Of a stretch of 64,000 nucleotides of DNA, positions 50,716 through 59,811 are shown piece after piece. The DNA is from Pontibacter deserti (lineage in GTDB: Bacteria > Bacteroidota > Bacteroidia > Cytophagales > Hymenobacteraceae): positions 62,001 through 126,000 of the forward strand of contig NZ_JALPRS010000002.1 in NCBI RefSeq assembly GCF_023630255.1, read 5' to 3'. The notes under the pieces were generated by a model. The model was not told the DNA's origin. It did no database searches and saw only the letters and a program-made list of their open reading frames with translations. Positions within the stretch are counted from its first letter, which is position 1, and every line of letters begins with the position of its first letter. The position numbers were made by a program, and so were the translations under genes.

Positions 50716-51592
50716 ATTTTTCTTGGTATTTCTTTTTAACCCAGAAGCTTAGGTTATTAAGAGCAAATGTGAAAATAAAAAGTGTGATACCTGCAGCAAA
50801 TATTGTTTTGTACTCAAGCGAGCCATGTGGTACGTCGCCTAAACTTACTTGTACAATATAAGTGGTTATTGTTTCGATAGGCACCAGTGGGTTAAGCGTA
50901 AGGCGTGGCTGCTGACCTGCAGCAATAGCTACGATCATGGTCTCGCCAACTGCCCTGGAAATAGCAAGTATAACCGATACTACTATACCCGACGAAGCTG
51001 CCGGAACCATTACCCCAAATGCAGTTTGCAGGCGCGTAGACCCCATACCATAAGCAGCCTCACGTAGCGACCGGGGCACCGCACTTATAGCATCCTCGCT
51101 AAGCGAAGAGATCATCGGGATGATCATGATACCCATTACAATACCAGCCGAAAGAGAGTTAAAACCAGCCAGATTAGGAATTATAGTTTGCAGGAAAGGC
51201 GTAACAACCGTAAGCGCAAAGAAACCATACACTACCGTTGGAATCGTAGCTAAAATCTCCAGAAGTGGCTTAACAGTTTTCTTGAAACGACCAGGGGCAT
51301 ACTCGTTCAGGTATACTGCTATAGTTAGGCCAACTGGCAGGGCCACAGCAATGGCGATGGCTGTAGTAAGCAAAGTGCCGGTAACCAACGGGAGTATACC
51401 AAAATGCTTCTGGGCAAACAATGGAGTCCATTCATCATCCGTCAGGAAGTCCATAATAGAAACTTCGCTAAAGAAACTGATTGACTGTGACAGCAAAACC
51501 CAGATAATGGCTGCTGTAATAAGTATAGTTATCACAGCCGATAACCATAGCAACCCTTCAATTATTCGCTCTTGTACTCTCAAGGGAAACAT
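50708..51592 (-). CDS. pstC: Phosphate ABC transporter permease PstC
   Basis: About 294 residues, six helices, EAA loop [34 protein letters not shown] start at the ATG at 51592 ([13 protein letters not shown]); an ATG at 51601 is also in frame but lies inside a perfect hairpin arm. The GGAGG ribosome site is inside the same hairpin (51599-51636), so translation should be limited relative to pstS. Confidence 0.93.
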   Translation of the reverse strand: MFPLRVQERIIEGLLWLSAVITILITAAIIWVLLSQSISFFSEVSIMDFLTDDEWTPLFAQKHFGILPLVTGTLLTTAIAIAVALPVGLTIAVYLNEYAPGRFKKTVKPLLEILATIPTVVYGFFALTVVTPFLQTIIPNLAGFNSLSAGIVMGIMIIPMISSLSEDAISAVPRSLREAAYGMGSTRLQTAFGVMVPAASSGIVVSVILAISRAVGETMIVAIAAGQQPRLTLNPLVPIETITTYIVQVSLGDVPHGSLEYKTIFAAGITLFIFTFALNNLSFWVKKKYQEKYD

Positions 51593-51598
51593 TTTACA

Positions 51599-51636
51599 CA
51601 TCAAATGCGACCTCCAGTAGGAGGTCGCATTTGATG
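51599..51636 (-). promoter_or_regulatory. Perfect 17-bp hairpin covering the pstC ribosome site
   Basis: CATCAAATGCGACCTCC (51599-51615) and GGAGGTCGCATTTGATG (51620-51636) are exact reverse complements with a 4-nt loop. In the transcript the 3' arm contains GGAGG and an ATG of pstC. No T run follows, so it is not a standard terminator. It probably stabilises the pstS transcript and lowers pstC translation. Confidence 0.8.
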
Positions 51637-51663
51637 CAAATTAGATAATATTATTTGACTCTA

Positions 51664-52674
51664 TTACTTCTTAGCAGTGCCTGAAGCAAATTGCTTGAAT
51701 TTCGCTTTCTGCTCCTCATATTGCTCGGCAGGCATAGGTATGTAGCCAACTTCTTCACTTAATGTTGCGGCATTATCTAAATAGAAGTTAACAAACTCAA
51801 CAACTTCAGGGCGGGCAGCCGCTTTAGAGTTAACATAGATAAACAGTGGGCGTGAAAGCGGGGCATAAGAGCCATCTTTTACAGTTTCAACTGTTGGCAT
51901 GATAGCGCCTTTGCCATTTGCATCATTTTCATCGTTAACCGGTACTGCTTTCAGTTTGGTTTTATTCTCTTCGTAATAAGCATAACCAAAGAACCCAAGA
52001 GCCAGCGGGTCAGTTGATACACCTTGTACCAGCACGTTATCATCTTCGCTGGCAGTATAGTCGCCACGGCTCGAGTGACTCTCACCAACTATAGCTTCTG
52101 TAAAGTAATCGTAAGTACCAGATTCAACACCGGCACCGTAAAGATGGATTTCTTTGTCAGGCCACTCCGGACGGATCTGGTTCCACTTTGTGATTTTACC
52201 TTGTGCACCAGGCTCCCAGATTTTCTTTAACTCAGCTACAGTAATGTCTTTTGCCCAATTGTTTTCAGGGTGTACTACTACAGTAAGGCCATCATAAGCA
52301 ACTGGCAGTTCAATATAGGTAATGTTGTTTTCTTTTGCAGTATTAGCTTCTGCTTCTTTAATAGAGCGCGAAGCATTTGTAATATCAATTTCTCCGCGTG
52401 AGAATTTCTTGAATCCGCCACCGCTGCCAGATACACCAACCGTAACTTTTACATCCTGAGCCTCAGCACGGAATTCTTCTGCTACAGCTTCTGTGATCGG
52501 GTAAACAGTAGATGAACCGTCTATCTGGATATCGCCTGAAAGATCACCGGATACTTCTGAAGTTGCTCCGCCTTCATCAGCTTTTTTATCACCACCGCAA
52601 GAACCTAAAAGTAAGCTACCTCCTAAAAGTATAGCAAGGTTTAGTTTAGTGTAAGTAAGCCTAACATTTAACAT
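51664..52674 (-). CDS. pstS: Phosphate-binding lipoprotein PstS
   Basis: 336 residues. Lipoprotein signal ending LLLGSC with C26. Phosphate-binding motifs: [18 protein letters not shown] near the N-terminus, [26 protein letters not shown], and later [19 protein letters not shown]. Binds phosphate in the periplasm and feeds PstCA. First gene of pstSCAB-phoU. Pho-box-like repeats lie about 180 bp upstream. Confidence 0.96.
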   Translation of the reverse strand: MLNVRLTYTKLNLAILLGGSLLLGSCGGDKKADEGGATSEVSGDLSGDIQIDGSSTVYPITEAVAEEFRAEAQDVKVTVGVSGSGGGFKKFSRGEIDITNASRSIKEAEANTAKENNITYIELPVAYDGLTVVVHPENNWAKDITVAELKKIWEPGAQGKITKWNQIRPEWPDKEIHLYGAGVESGTYDYFTEAIVGESHSSRGDYTASEDDNVLVQGVSTDPLALGFFGYAYYEENKTKLKAVPVNDENDANGKGAIMPTVETVKDGSYAPLSRPLFIYVNSKAAARPEVVEFVNFYLDNAATLSEEVGYIPMPAEQYEEQKAKFKQFASGTAKK

Positions 52675-52851
52675 AAGCTTTGGTTTTAATTTGGTTTATA
52701 ATTTCTTGAGATAAACTTCGATTAGCTCTCCTGGGTTACTTTTAATCAAAAATATGTAAATCAGAGAGTTATATTTTGTGGTTTAACTTTGCTTATTCTG
52801 TACCTTTTTCAGGGTACAAATAGACAGAGTAAATAAGTTAGAAAGAAGAGT

Positions 52852-52873
52852 GCAATGTTAAGTTATTGTTAAC
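52852..52873 (-). promoter_or_regulatory. Candidate Pho box, pstS promoter
   Basis: On the minus strand GTTAACAATAA followed immediately by CTTAACATTGC, two 11-mers in tandem. The same 11-mer pattern is found in the porin and TonB-receptor promoters. A -7-like TCTATTTG (52824-52817) lies 27 bp further on. Confidence 0.55.
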
Positions 52874-52879
52874 ATTTAC

Positions 52880-54073
52880 TTACAAGCCAACTTCTAACTG
52901 TACTCTGAACAGGTAGCTCTCACGGCGGCCTTCACGGTCTTGTAGTGTGGCATCGCCCTGTACTTTTAAAGTATGGCCCGCTATATACTTTGATATACCC
53001 AGTGTATACTGTTTTTCAGGCGTAAGGCCTGTTACTTCTGTAGGATCGTAGCTGGTGTAGCGGCCTGCAACCTCCCAGTTTGTCGGGAACAGGTACCCAG
53101 CCTGCACGTTCAGTGCCTCGCCTGTTACAAAAGTCTCTTCTATGCCGCCAGTATCATTAACTAAAACTACCGGGCCACGTGGTGCTCTTTTATCGGCATA
53201 CTCAGCCATTGTTGAGAAGCCTTTATACTTGAACATGGCATCAATAAACAAGGTATGCAGGTTGCGCTGCTTGCTCAGGAAATCGCCAAGCTGGCCCTGC
53301 TCTCTTGATGCATCGTGGTTAAAATCGTATGCTGCAGCCAGTGCCAGTTTTGGAGTTTGCTCACGAACTAAATCGCCACCCACATAGTCGCCCTCACCTT
53401 CAAAAGCACCAAACGGAAGTATCTCGAAACGGCCAGTATAGTCATATCCACCCTCGTTGTTTATTGTAATATCGCGGCCTTCGCCCATACTAACCGATAC
53501 AATCTCACGAAGTACCATCTTGCCTACCTCATGCTCGTGGTGAAGTTGCAGACCTGCATCGCGGTCTATGTTAAAGCGGGAGTTGAGCAAGCTGCGGTCT
53601 ACAAACTGCATTTTCTGTGAAGAAATAATGCGCTCGCGGTTACCCGGCAGTTTAGTCTGTCCTACCCACAATGATAGGTGAGGGGTCATCTGCCACTTTG
53701 CTACCGCATCCAGTATAATGTTATCGGCATTGTTGGTTTGGTCTGGTGTATCATTGCCAATGTCGCTGTTGCTCAGGCCAAGCTCTATTTTGTATTCCAG
53801 TTTAGGGCTGTAGGCAAAACCCTCAAACTTCAGGCGAGCTCTGCGGATAAGGAAGCGGTCGTCCCAGGTATGAGTAGATGGGTTATTGCCACCCTGGTAC
53901 AGCACCTGGAAACGGGGAGCTATTTTAATGCTGAAAGTAGAGTCGGCAGCCATAAACTGCAGGCCTTTGCCAACTTTCGACTCGTTGATGCTCTGTGCGC
54001 TTGCACTGCTTATTGAGAGTAACGCAATGGTACCTGCTAAAAAGATACCACGTAAACTGGTTTTTAAATTCAC
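52880..54073 (-). CDS. Phosphate-selective porin OprO/OprP-type
   Basis: 397 residues from a GTG at 54073. Signal peptide ends ASA before Q. The mature barrel begins KGLQFMAADSTFSIKIAPRFQVLYQGG and carries the Bacteroidota porin O/P features WVGQTKLPGNRERIISSQKMQFVDRSLLNSRFNIDRD and the final GHTLKVQGDATLQDREG with a C-terminal VQLEVGL strand. Its place next to pstS and a shared 11-bp repeat in the promoter support phosphate passage across the outer membrane, which is a family expectation and not proven here. Confidence 0.88.
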   Translation of the reverse strand: MNLKTSLRGIFLAGTIALLSISSASAQSINESKVGKGLQFMAADSTFSIKIAPRFQVLYQGGNNPSTHTWDDRFLIRRARLKFEGFAYSPKLEYKIELGLSNSDIGNDTPDQTNNADNIILDAVAKWQMTPHLSLWVGQTKLPGNRERIISSQKMQFVDRSLLNSRFNIDRDAGLQLHHEHEVGKMVLREIVSVSMGEGRDITINNEGGYDYTGRFEILPFGAFEGEGDYVGGDLVREQTPKLALAAAYDFNHDASREQGQLGDFLSKQRNLHTLFIDAMFKYKGFSTMAEYADKRAPRGPVVLVNDTGGIEETFVTGEALNVQAGYLFPTNWEVAGRYTSYDPTEVTGLTPEKQYTLGISKYIAGHTLKVQGDATLQDREGRRESYLFRVQLEVGL

Positions 54074-54232
54074 GGTACTTGGTTTAGGTGAGAATTATAG
54101 TTGATACGTGAAGCTATAAAAGCGCATAACCCATCTGGTTATATATTGCTATGTTTAGCAGGCAGCGTGGTTAGTCAGGCCATTTTACTGTGTTGCTAAA
54201 ACATGGTGCAAAATAACATCTTTCAGTTTACT

Positions 54233-54265
54233 CTAATGTTATCCCAATATTAAGATAATGTTAAG
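54233..54265 (-). promoter_or_regulatory. Candidate Pho box array, porin promoter
   Basis: On the minus strand three consecutive 11-mers: CTTAACATTAT, CTTAATATTGG, GATAACATTAG. A TTATTTTG (54216-54209), one mismatch from the -7 box, follows after 16 bp. The porin start is 160 bp away. Confidence 0.6.
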
Positions 54266-54343
54266 GATAATACCTCGTTGAATAGCTTAAAATATATTTT
54301 TTCTTTATATCCCTTCAACCACTATTTAGAAGTATAGCTTCAA

Positions 54344-54398
54344 CTTAATATTTAAGTAACACCTGCTTAAAACTCACTTAACATTAAAGTTAAAAGCT
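54344..54398 (+). promoter_or_regulatory. Candidate Pho box array, TonB-receptor promoter
   Basis: Five 11-mers in phase: CTTAATATTTA, AGTAACACCTG, CTTAAAACTCA, CTTAACATTAA, AGTTAAAAGCT. A further CTTAAACTTCA lies at 54419-54429, 16 bp before a perfect -7 box TACTTTTG (54446-54453). No -33 TTG is visible, as expected for an activator-dependent promoter. Confidence 0.6.
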
Positions 54399-54481
54399 TA
54401 ATGCTAACATAACCGCCTCTTAAACTTCAGGTAAAATAGCCACTCTACTTTTGCAGCGAGACTAAATAACAGTTAATCGCT

Positions 54482-57277
54482 ATGAAGTTTATACTTACCA
54501 TTCTCACCATTCTTGCTACTAGCATTTATAGTTTTGGCCAGCAAGGCACTATTAAAGGCAGAGTAACCGACAAAGCCACCGGCGAACCTATAATTGGAGC
54601 TGTGGTTTTTATAAAAGGAACAGCCAAAGGCACCAGCACCGATTACGATGGTAACTATAGTTTATCGTTAGAGCCAGGCACACATACTGTGTCTGCTACC
54701 TTTCTTTCTTATAAACCATCAGAAAACGCAGGTATAAAAGTAAACGCTGGCCAGCCAACTATACTTAATATACAATTAGAGGATAACAGCACCGAGCTGA
54801 ACGTGGTAGAAGTAGTAGCCACCCGCCAGACCAACACCGACCTGGCCCTGCTGCAGGACCTGAAGCAAAGCGAGATTGTAGTGAGTGGGGTATCAGGCGA
54901 GCAGATAGCAAAGTCGCTGGACAGGGATGCTGCCGCCGTGGTGCGCCGCATACCGGGGGTAACTGTAATGAACGACCGTTACATTATGATACGCGGCCTG
55001 AGCGAACGCTACAATACCGTACTGCTGAACGATGCCCTGACGCCAAGTACAGAACCAGATTCCCGTGCATTCTCTTTTGATATACTTCCGACCAGCGTTC
55101 TAGACAGAATTCTAGTTTTCAAATCTGGATCGCCGGAGCTGCCGGGTGAGTTTGGAGGTGGCGTAATTAAAGTATACACCAAGAATAACGCCTCCGAGAA
55201 CACAACCAGCTTTGGTATTTCGGGTGGCTACCGCGCCGGTACAACCTTTAACAGCATCAGCACACAGCAAGGTGGTAAAACAGACTTTTTAGGATTTGAT
55301 AATGGTGCCAGGGCATTACCAGGTTCTTTTCCAGCACATTTAAATAATGTAAGCAGCGAAGGCCTGATAACTGCAGCGAAGCAACTCAGAAACGACTGGG
55401 CGTTAAATTCTGAAACAGCTGCTCCTGATCTGCGCTTATCTTTTGGCCTGACCCGCCGCTTTTTTATCGGCAACACTGAAACAAATAGCCTTACAGCTTT
55501 AAGCTACAGCAATACAAGCCAGTTGCAACACGTAAACCGCTACCGCTACACCGCTTACGATGCACAGCTTAAAAGCAGCCCGCTGGAGTACAAGTACAGC
55601 GATACCGAATCGAGCCAGAACGCACGTGTGGGGTTGATCAGCAACTGGGCTTCCCGATTAGACAATAACAATAAGATAGAATTCCGAAACCTGTTTAACC
55701 AGATTGGGCAATCGCAGGTAATTGAGCGTAGCGGGCAGGAGCTGCAAGGCAAAGATGTGGATGTGCGTAACTTTTCGCAGCGCTACGAAAGCAGAACGGT
55801 TTACTCCGGCCAGTTACAAGGCACACACGACAGCGAAGATGCGAAAACCACTTATACCTGGACAGCTGGCTACAACTACTCCAATAGAAATGAACCAAGC
55901 TATAAGCGAATCAGATCGCAACGCGATATAAATAGCGGCAACGATTTTAAGTGGGTTATACCATACTCAGCCACACCATTTGATGCCGGACGCTTTGATT
56001 CTGAAATGCACGAAAATACAGTATTGGCAAGCGGGCAGCTAGAATGGAGGTTTGCAGGTAAAGACACACTTGCGGAAAATCAGTCAAAACTACGAGTAGG
56101 TTTCTATGCTGAGAACAAAAGGAGAGCATTTAATGCCCGCTGGATGTCTTACACTGTAGCTAACGCAGCACAATTTGACACTACACTGTTCACCTTGCCA
56201 TTAGGCGAGCTGTTCATACCGGACAATATAAACACAAGCGGTTTCAGCATGGCGGAAGGTACTAACCCAACCGATAAATATGATGCCTCAAGCTTTTTAG
56301 TAGCTGGCTATGCAGGCGGCAATTTGCCGGTAAGTGATAAGCTAAACCTTTCTGGTGGCCTGCGGGTGGAGTTTAACAGGCAACACCTAAGCACATCAAA
56401 GTATGGCGCAGGCAGGTTAGAAGTTGACAACCCAATCACAAGTATACTTCCATCGCTTAACGCCACTTATACTTTCACTGAAAGGTCGTTGCTGCGCGGT
56501 GGCTATAGTATCAGCGTGAACCGCCCCGAGTTTCGGGAACTGGCACCGTTTACGTACTACGATTTCCAGCTGAATGCCGAGATAAAAGGTAATGAGAACC
56601 TGACTACCGCCACCATCCACAACACTGACCTGCGCTACGAGTTTTACCCGAACCCTACGGAGCTGCTTTCGGTGGGTGTGTTCTACAAATATTTCCGCAA
56701 CCCGATCGAGATCTACAGTCTGGGAACATCCGGTAACCCAATTTACCAGCCCAAAAACGCCAGCAATGCGCAGAGTTACGGTATCGAAACCGAAGTCAGA
56801 AAATCATTCCTGAACCTGTCGAACCGCAGCCTGATACAGAACATGAGCCTGGTGCTGAATGCATCGCTGATCGAAAGCAGAGTAGACCTTGGAACGGAGT
56901 CGGAAGGACAGGAACGCAACAGAGCCATGTACGGACAGTCGCCTTTTATAGTAAACGCTGGCTTATACTTTAACGATGAGGACCGGACCCTGCAGGTAAA
57001 CTTACTATACAACGTAATTGGCAAGCGCATTTTTACGGTAGGCGATAACCAGGCACCAACGGTTTATGAAATGCCGCGCAACGTGCTGGACCTGTCGGTA
57101 ACAAAAGGTATAGGCAGGCACTTCGAACTGAAAGCCGGCATACAGGACCTGGTGAACCAGAAAGTAAGACTGATGCAGGACTCTGACCGCGATGCCAAAA
57201 TAACCGCCAAAGACGATGACTTTACCAACTATAAGCGTGGCAGCTATACTACGCTGGGCATCAACTATAAATTCTGA
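54482..57277 (+). CDS. TonB-dependent receptor with carboxypeptidase-like N-domain
   Basis: 931 residues. Signal peptide ends about residue 19 (SFG before QQG). A carboxypeptidase regulatory-like domain follows (IKGRVTDKATGEPIIGAVVFIKG, to about 105), then the plug (AAVVRRIPGVTVMNDRYIMIRGLSERYNTVLLNDA, about 152-240) and a 22-strand-type barrel ending TLGINYKF with terminal Phe. Downstream, 51 bp away, is a beta-helix lipoprotein. Phased CTTAAC repeats in the promoter suggest induction by low phosphate, so the ligand may be a phosphorus compound. That is inference. Confidence 0.92.
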   Translation: MKFILTILTILATSIYSFGQQGTIKGRVTDKATGEPIIGAVVFIKGTAKGTSTDYDGNYSLSLEPGTHTVSATFLSYKPSENAGIKVNAGQPTILNIQLEDNSTELNVVEVVATRQTNTDLALLQDLKQSEIVVSGVSGEQIAKSLDRDAAAVVRRIPGVTVMNDRYIMIRGLSERYNTVLLNDALTPSTEPDSRAFSFDILPTSVLDRILVFKSGSPELPGEFGGGVIKVYTKNNASENTTSFGISGGYRAGTTFNSISTQQGGKTDFLGFDNGARALPGSFPAHLNNVSSEGLITAAKQLRNDWALNSETAAPDLRLSFGLTRRFFIGNTETNSLTALSYSNTSQLQHVNRYRYTAYDAQLKSSPLEYKYSDTESSQNARVGLISNWASRLDNNNKIEFRNLFNQIGQSQVIERSGQELQGKDVDVRNFSQRYESRTVYSGQLQGTHDSEDAKTTYTWTAGYNYSNRNEPSYKRIRSQRDINSGNDFKWVIPYSATPFDAGRFDSEMHENTVLASGQLEWRFAGKDTLAENQSKLRVGFYAENKRRAFNARWMSYTVANAAQFDTTLFTLPLGELFIPDNINTSGFSMAEGTNPTDKYDASSFLVAGYAGGNLPVSDKLNLSGGLRVEFNRQHLSTSKYGAGRLEVDNPITSILPSLNATYTFTERSLLRGGYSISVNRPEFRELAPFTYYDFQLNAEIKGNENLTTATIHNTDLRYEFYPNPTELLSVGVFYKYFRNPIEIYSLGTSGNPIYQPKNASNAQSYGIETEVRKSFLNLSNRSLIQNMSLVLNASLIESRVDLGTESEGQERNRAMYGQSPFIVNAGLYFNDEDRTLQVNLLYNVIGKRIFTVGDNQAPTVYEMPRNVLDLSVTKGIGRHFELKAGIQDLVNQKVRLMQDSDRDAKITAKDDDFTNYKRGSYTTLGINYKF

Positions 57278-57328
57278 TAAACATCAACATAACCAACCCA
57301 AATAACCTTTAACCAATTTTTATTAACC

Positions 57329-58660
57329 ATGAAAAAAGTAAGCACATTATTACTGCTCGCATTATTAGGTGTAGCCACAGTAGCTTGTAAAGAAGACGGC
57401 GACGACACGGTAACCCCAATAGACCAGCCAACTGGTGTGGTAGAGCTGAGCGGTGTAATTACAACCGACGTGACGCTGAAAGCCGATAAAAAATACCTGT
57501 TGAAAGGATTTGTATACGTACAGGCACCTGCTAAACTAACTATAGAACCAGGTACTATTATTAAAGGTGACAAGTCGACGAAAGGCTCTTTGATTATTGA
57601 GCGTGGAGCCCAGATCATTGCCCGCGGCACGGTTGATAACCCGATCGTATTTACATCTAACGAAGCAAAAGGCTCTCGTAAAGCCGGCGACTGGGGTGGC
57701 CTGATTATACTTGGTAAAGCACCTGTAAACCTGGGCAGCTCTGCCGCTATTGAAGGTGGTGTAGACAGACTGTATGGTGGTAATGAGGCTACTGATAACT
57801 CAGGTGTACTGAAGTATGTGCGCGTAGAGTTTGCAGGTATAGCTTTCCAGCCGGATAACGAGATAAACGGCATTACATTTGGTGGTGTGGGTAGCGGCAC
57901 CGAGATAGATTATGTGCAGGTATCTTACAGCGGCGACGACTCTTTTGAGTGGTTTGGTGGCACAGTAAACGCGAAACACCTGATCGCTTACAAAACGGTG
58001 GATGATATGTTTGATACAGATAATGGTTACGCCGGTACGGTGCAGTATGCCGTTGGTATCAGCGACCCGAATGTGGCAGACGTTTCTAAGTCAAACGGTT
58101 TTGAGTCGGATAACAATAAAGCCGGCGATACCGCTACTCCGAACACAACTGCTAAATTCTCAAATGTAAGTTTGTTCGGTCCATTGGCAACTGCCAGCAC
58201 TACGGCGCAATCTAACTATGGCAGCGGCATCCATTTCAAGAAGAATACGAAAATATCGGTTTACAACTCTGTAATAGCTGGCTGGCCAACAGGCATGTAC
58301 CTGGATGGTGCAGCGGTAGAAAGTGGTGCAAACAACAACGAGCTTAACTTTAAGAACAATTATGTTGTGGCAGCAACCACCCCGCTTAAAGTGGCATCAG
58401 GCAGCACATTCAACATCCAGAACTGGTTTGATGCTAATGCTAACCAGCAGAAGACTTCTAATACAGATGTAAAAATTGAGAACTCTTACAGACAATCTGG
58501 TGCTCCGACGTTACTGCCAGGTATAGGCTCTGTACTTTTAAGCGGTGCATCGTTTAACAACCTGAGCGGTTTTGAGCAGGTGCAGTTTGTTGGGGCTTTC
58601 GGGGCAACTGATTGGACAGCAGGCTGGGCTAACTTCGATCCACAAAACACAGATTACTAA
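57329..58660 (+). CDS. Beta-helix surface lipoprotein partner of the TonB receptor
   Basis: 443 residues. Lipoprotein signal with C20 (GVATVAC) and an acidic start of the mature chain (KEDGDDTVTP), a common surface-export signal of Bacteroidota. The rest is parallel beta-helix-like: GTIIKGDKSTKGSLIIERGAQIIARG, DWGGLIILGKAPVN, and VRVEFAGIAFQPDNEINGITFGGVGSGTEIDYVQVSYSGDDSFEWFGG. Proteins of this form are often annotated only as hypothetical or as multidrug transporter by mistake. It likely binds or processes the ligand passed to the receptor. Confidence 0.75.
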   Translation: MKKVSTLLLLALLGVATVACKEDGDDTVTPIDQPTGVVELSGVITTDVTLKADKKYLLKGFVYVQAPAKLTIEPGTIIKGDKSTKGSLIIERGAQIIARGTVDNPIVFTSNEAKGSRKAGDWGGLIILGKAPVNLGSSAAIEGGVDRLYGGNEATDNSGVLKYVRVEFAGIAFQPDNEINGITFGGVGSGTEIDYVQVSYSGDDSFEWFGGTVNAKHLIAYKTVDDMFDTDNGYAGTVQYAVGISDPNVADVSKSNGFESDNNKAGDTATPNTTAKFSNVSLFGPLATASTTAQSNYGSGIHFKKNTKISVYNSVIAGWPTGMYLDGAAVESGANNNELNFKNNYVVAATTPLKVASGSTFNIQNWFDANANQQKTSNTDVKIENSYRQSGAPTLLPGIGSVLLSGASFNNLSGFEQVQFVGAFGATDWTAGWANFDPQNTDY

Positions 58661-58747
58661 TTTCTCTTCTTTACGTCTAATTGTGTATGTGTTGGTGAGA
58701 TACTGCATCACAATCGTTAGCGAAGCGGCTTAGTCTCCCGCCCGCAC

Positions 58748-58780
58748 GAAACCCGCCGGGCCAGGTGGGTTTCTTTTTTA
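58748..58780 (+). terminator. Terminator after the receptor/lipoprotein operon
   Basis: GAAACCCGCC pairs with GGTGGGTTTC (one G-T pair, 6-nt loop) and is followed by TTTTTTA. Confidence 0.85.
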
Positions 58781-58790
58781 TAGGCTATAG

Positions 58791-58970
58791 TTAAAAATCT
58801 GCCGCAGGAGCACCGCCGCTGCAAGACCGGATGGCAAAAATTATTACGATAACTAAAAGTACCAGTACCAGGAGCCCAAAACCGCAGCCACCTTTGCCGC
58901 CAGTTCTTCCACTACCACTGCCTCCCAGTAGTTTGGTTAGCATATAAAACTTAAAGAATTTACCGAGCAT
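58791..58970 (-). CDS. Small glycine-rich single-pass membrane protein
   Basis: A 59-residue reading frame below usual length cut-offs. ATG at 58970 gives MLGKFFKFYMLTKLLGGSGS, then RTGGKGGCGFG, one strong membrane helix (LLVLVLLVIVIIFAI) and a short tail RSCSGGAPAADF. The basic N-terminus, Gly-rich linker and clean helix are unlikely by chance. A second ATG (residue 10) could also start it. Not recognised; the two cysteines flank the helix. Convergent with the lipoprotein operon. Confidence 0.6.
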   Translation of the reverse strand: MLGKFFKFYMLTKLLGGSGSGRTGGKGGCGFGLLVLVLLVIVIIFAIRSCSGGAPAADF

Positions 58971-59073
58971 GGTTCGTTAAGTACAGTTGATGAACTATTA
59001 AATACGAATGATGGGAGAGAGGGATGGGGTGTTTATCATTTTATAGTAGTTGTAGTCCAAGTATTCTTAGATT

Positions 59074-59640
59074 TACCCCTTCCCAACCTTCCCTTAAAAA
59101 CAGGGGAAGGAGCTTCTGCTAATGAAGAAAATTCCCTCCTTGAGGAGGGCAGGGAGGTGTTTTTATAGTTGCCGAGTTTCAACCACTTCTAGCCCTTCCT
59201 TGTCTAAGGCTGGGAGTTTTGCAGCCTTTGCTATAGTTGCAATCATAGTTTCATAGTTGTTGTTTTAACACCCCTATGGTCCCCTCAAGGGGACACTTCT
59301 GCTATTGCTAATTCACCAGTTATAGTTCTGTAGGTACAGCCTGTGAGCGGATAGGTCGCAACCTGTCCCTACGAAACTATGACCACCAGCAAAGCTAAAA
59401 GTAGCATCACCTCAATTCAACAATAACTATAGCTATCAAATTGATATCAGTCTTTGGGTGGAGCGCCTTTGATTTGTTGCGGTGGCGCAGCCAACCCGAG
59501 GTACGAGGGTAGCTTCAAATCAAAGGCGCGATGCCCAAAGACAAGGCCTCCCAGCCGTGAGGGTACCAAAGCCAACTATAAGACAATAGGCAAGTAAAGC
59601 TCCCAGGATGAAAAGTTGCTATGGAAGGGTAGCTTGTGGC
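59074..59640 (-). repeat. Composite intergenic repeat element, copy C (inverted)
   Basis: Reverse-strand copy of the element at 12650. Read on the minus strand: TTCATCCTGGGAGCTTTACT, TATAGTTGGCTTTGG, CTTTGGGCATCGCGC, GGCGCTCCACCCAAAGACTG (59449-59468), GGGACAGGTTGCGACCTATC (59350-59369), CAGAAGTGTCCCCTTGAGGG (59283-59302), then GGTTGGGAAGGGGTA at the far end. Bases 59641-59811 hold a further short repeat module (59743-59760) and no gene. Confidence 0.78.
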
Positions 59641-59742
59641 AGGTTACCAACAACATCAATTATAGAGCTATAGCAAAAGCTGCAGGAATTCCTGTCCCTG
59701 CCGGGCCAGTTTAGTCAGGAGACTCAACAGCATCATTAGTCA

Positions 59743-59760
59743 CGAGCGAGGACGCTCGCG
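59743..59760 (+). repeat. 18-bp repeat, inverted copy at 63079-63096
   Basis: GCGAGGACGCTCGCGCCA is the exact reverse complement of 63079-63096. It contains an internal GCGAG...CTCGC fold. Confidence 0.75.
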
Positions 59761-59811
59761 CCAGTGGGACAGTGGGGGTAGAAATGAAAAAGAAAGGCGA
59801 TACCTCAATTA

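Noticed and set aside
54074-54481. Riboswitch upstream of the TonB receptor
   Set aside because: No cobalamin or other known riboswitch core is visible; the region is explained better by promoter repeats and a -7 box 29 bp before the start codon.
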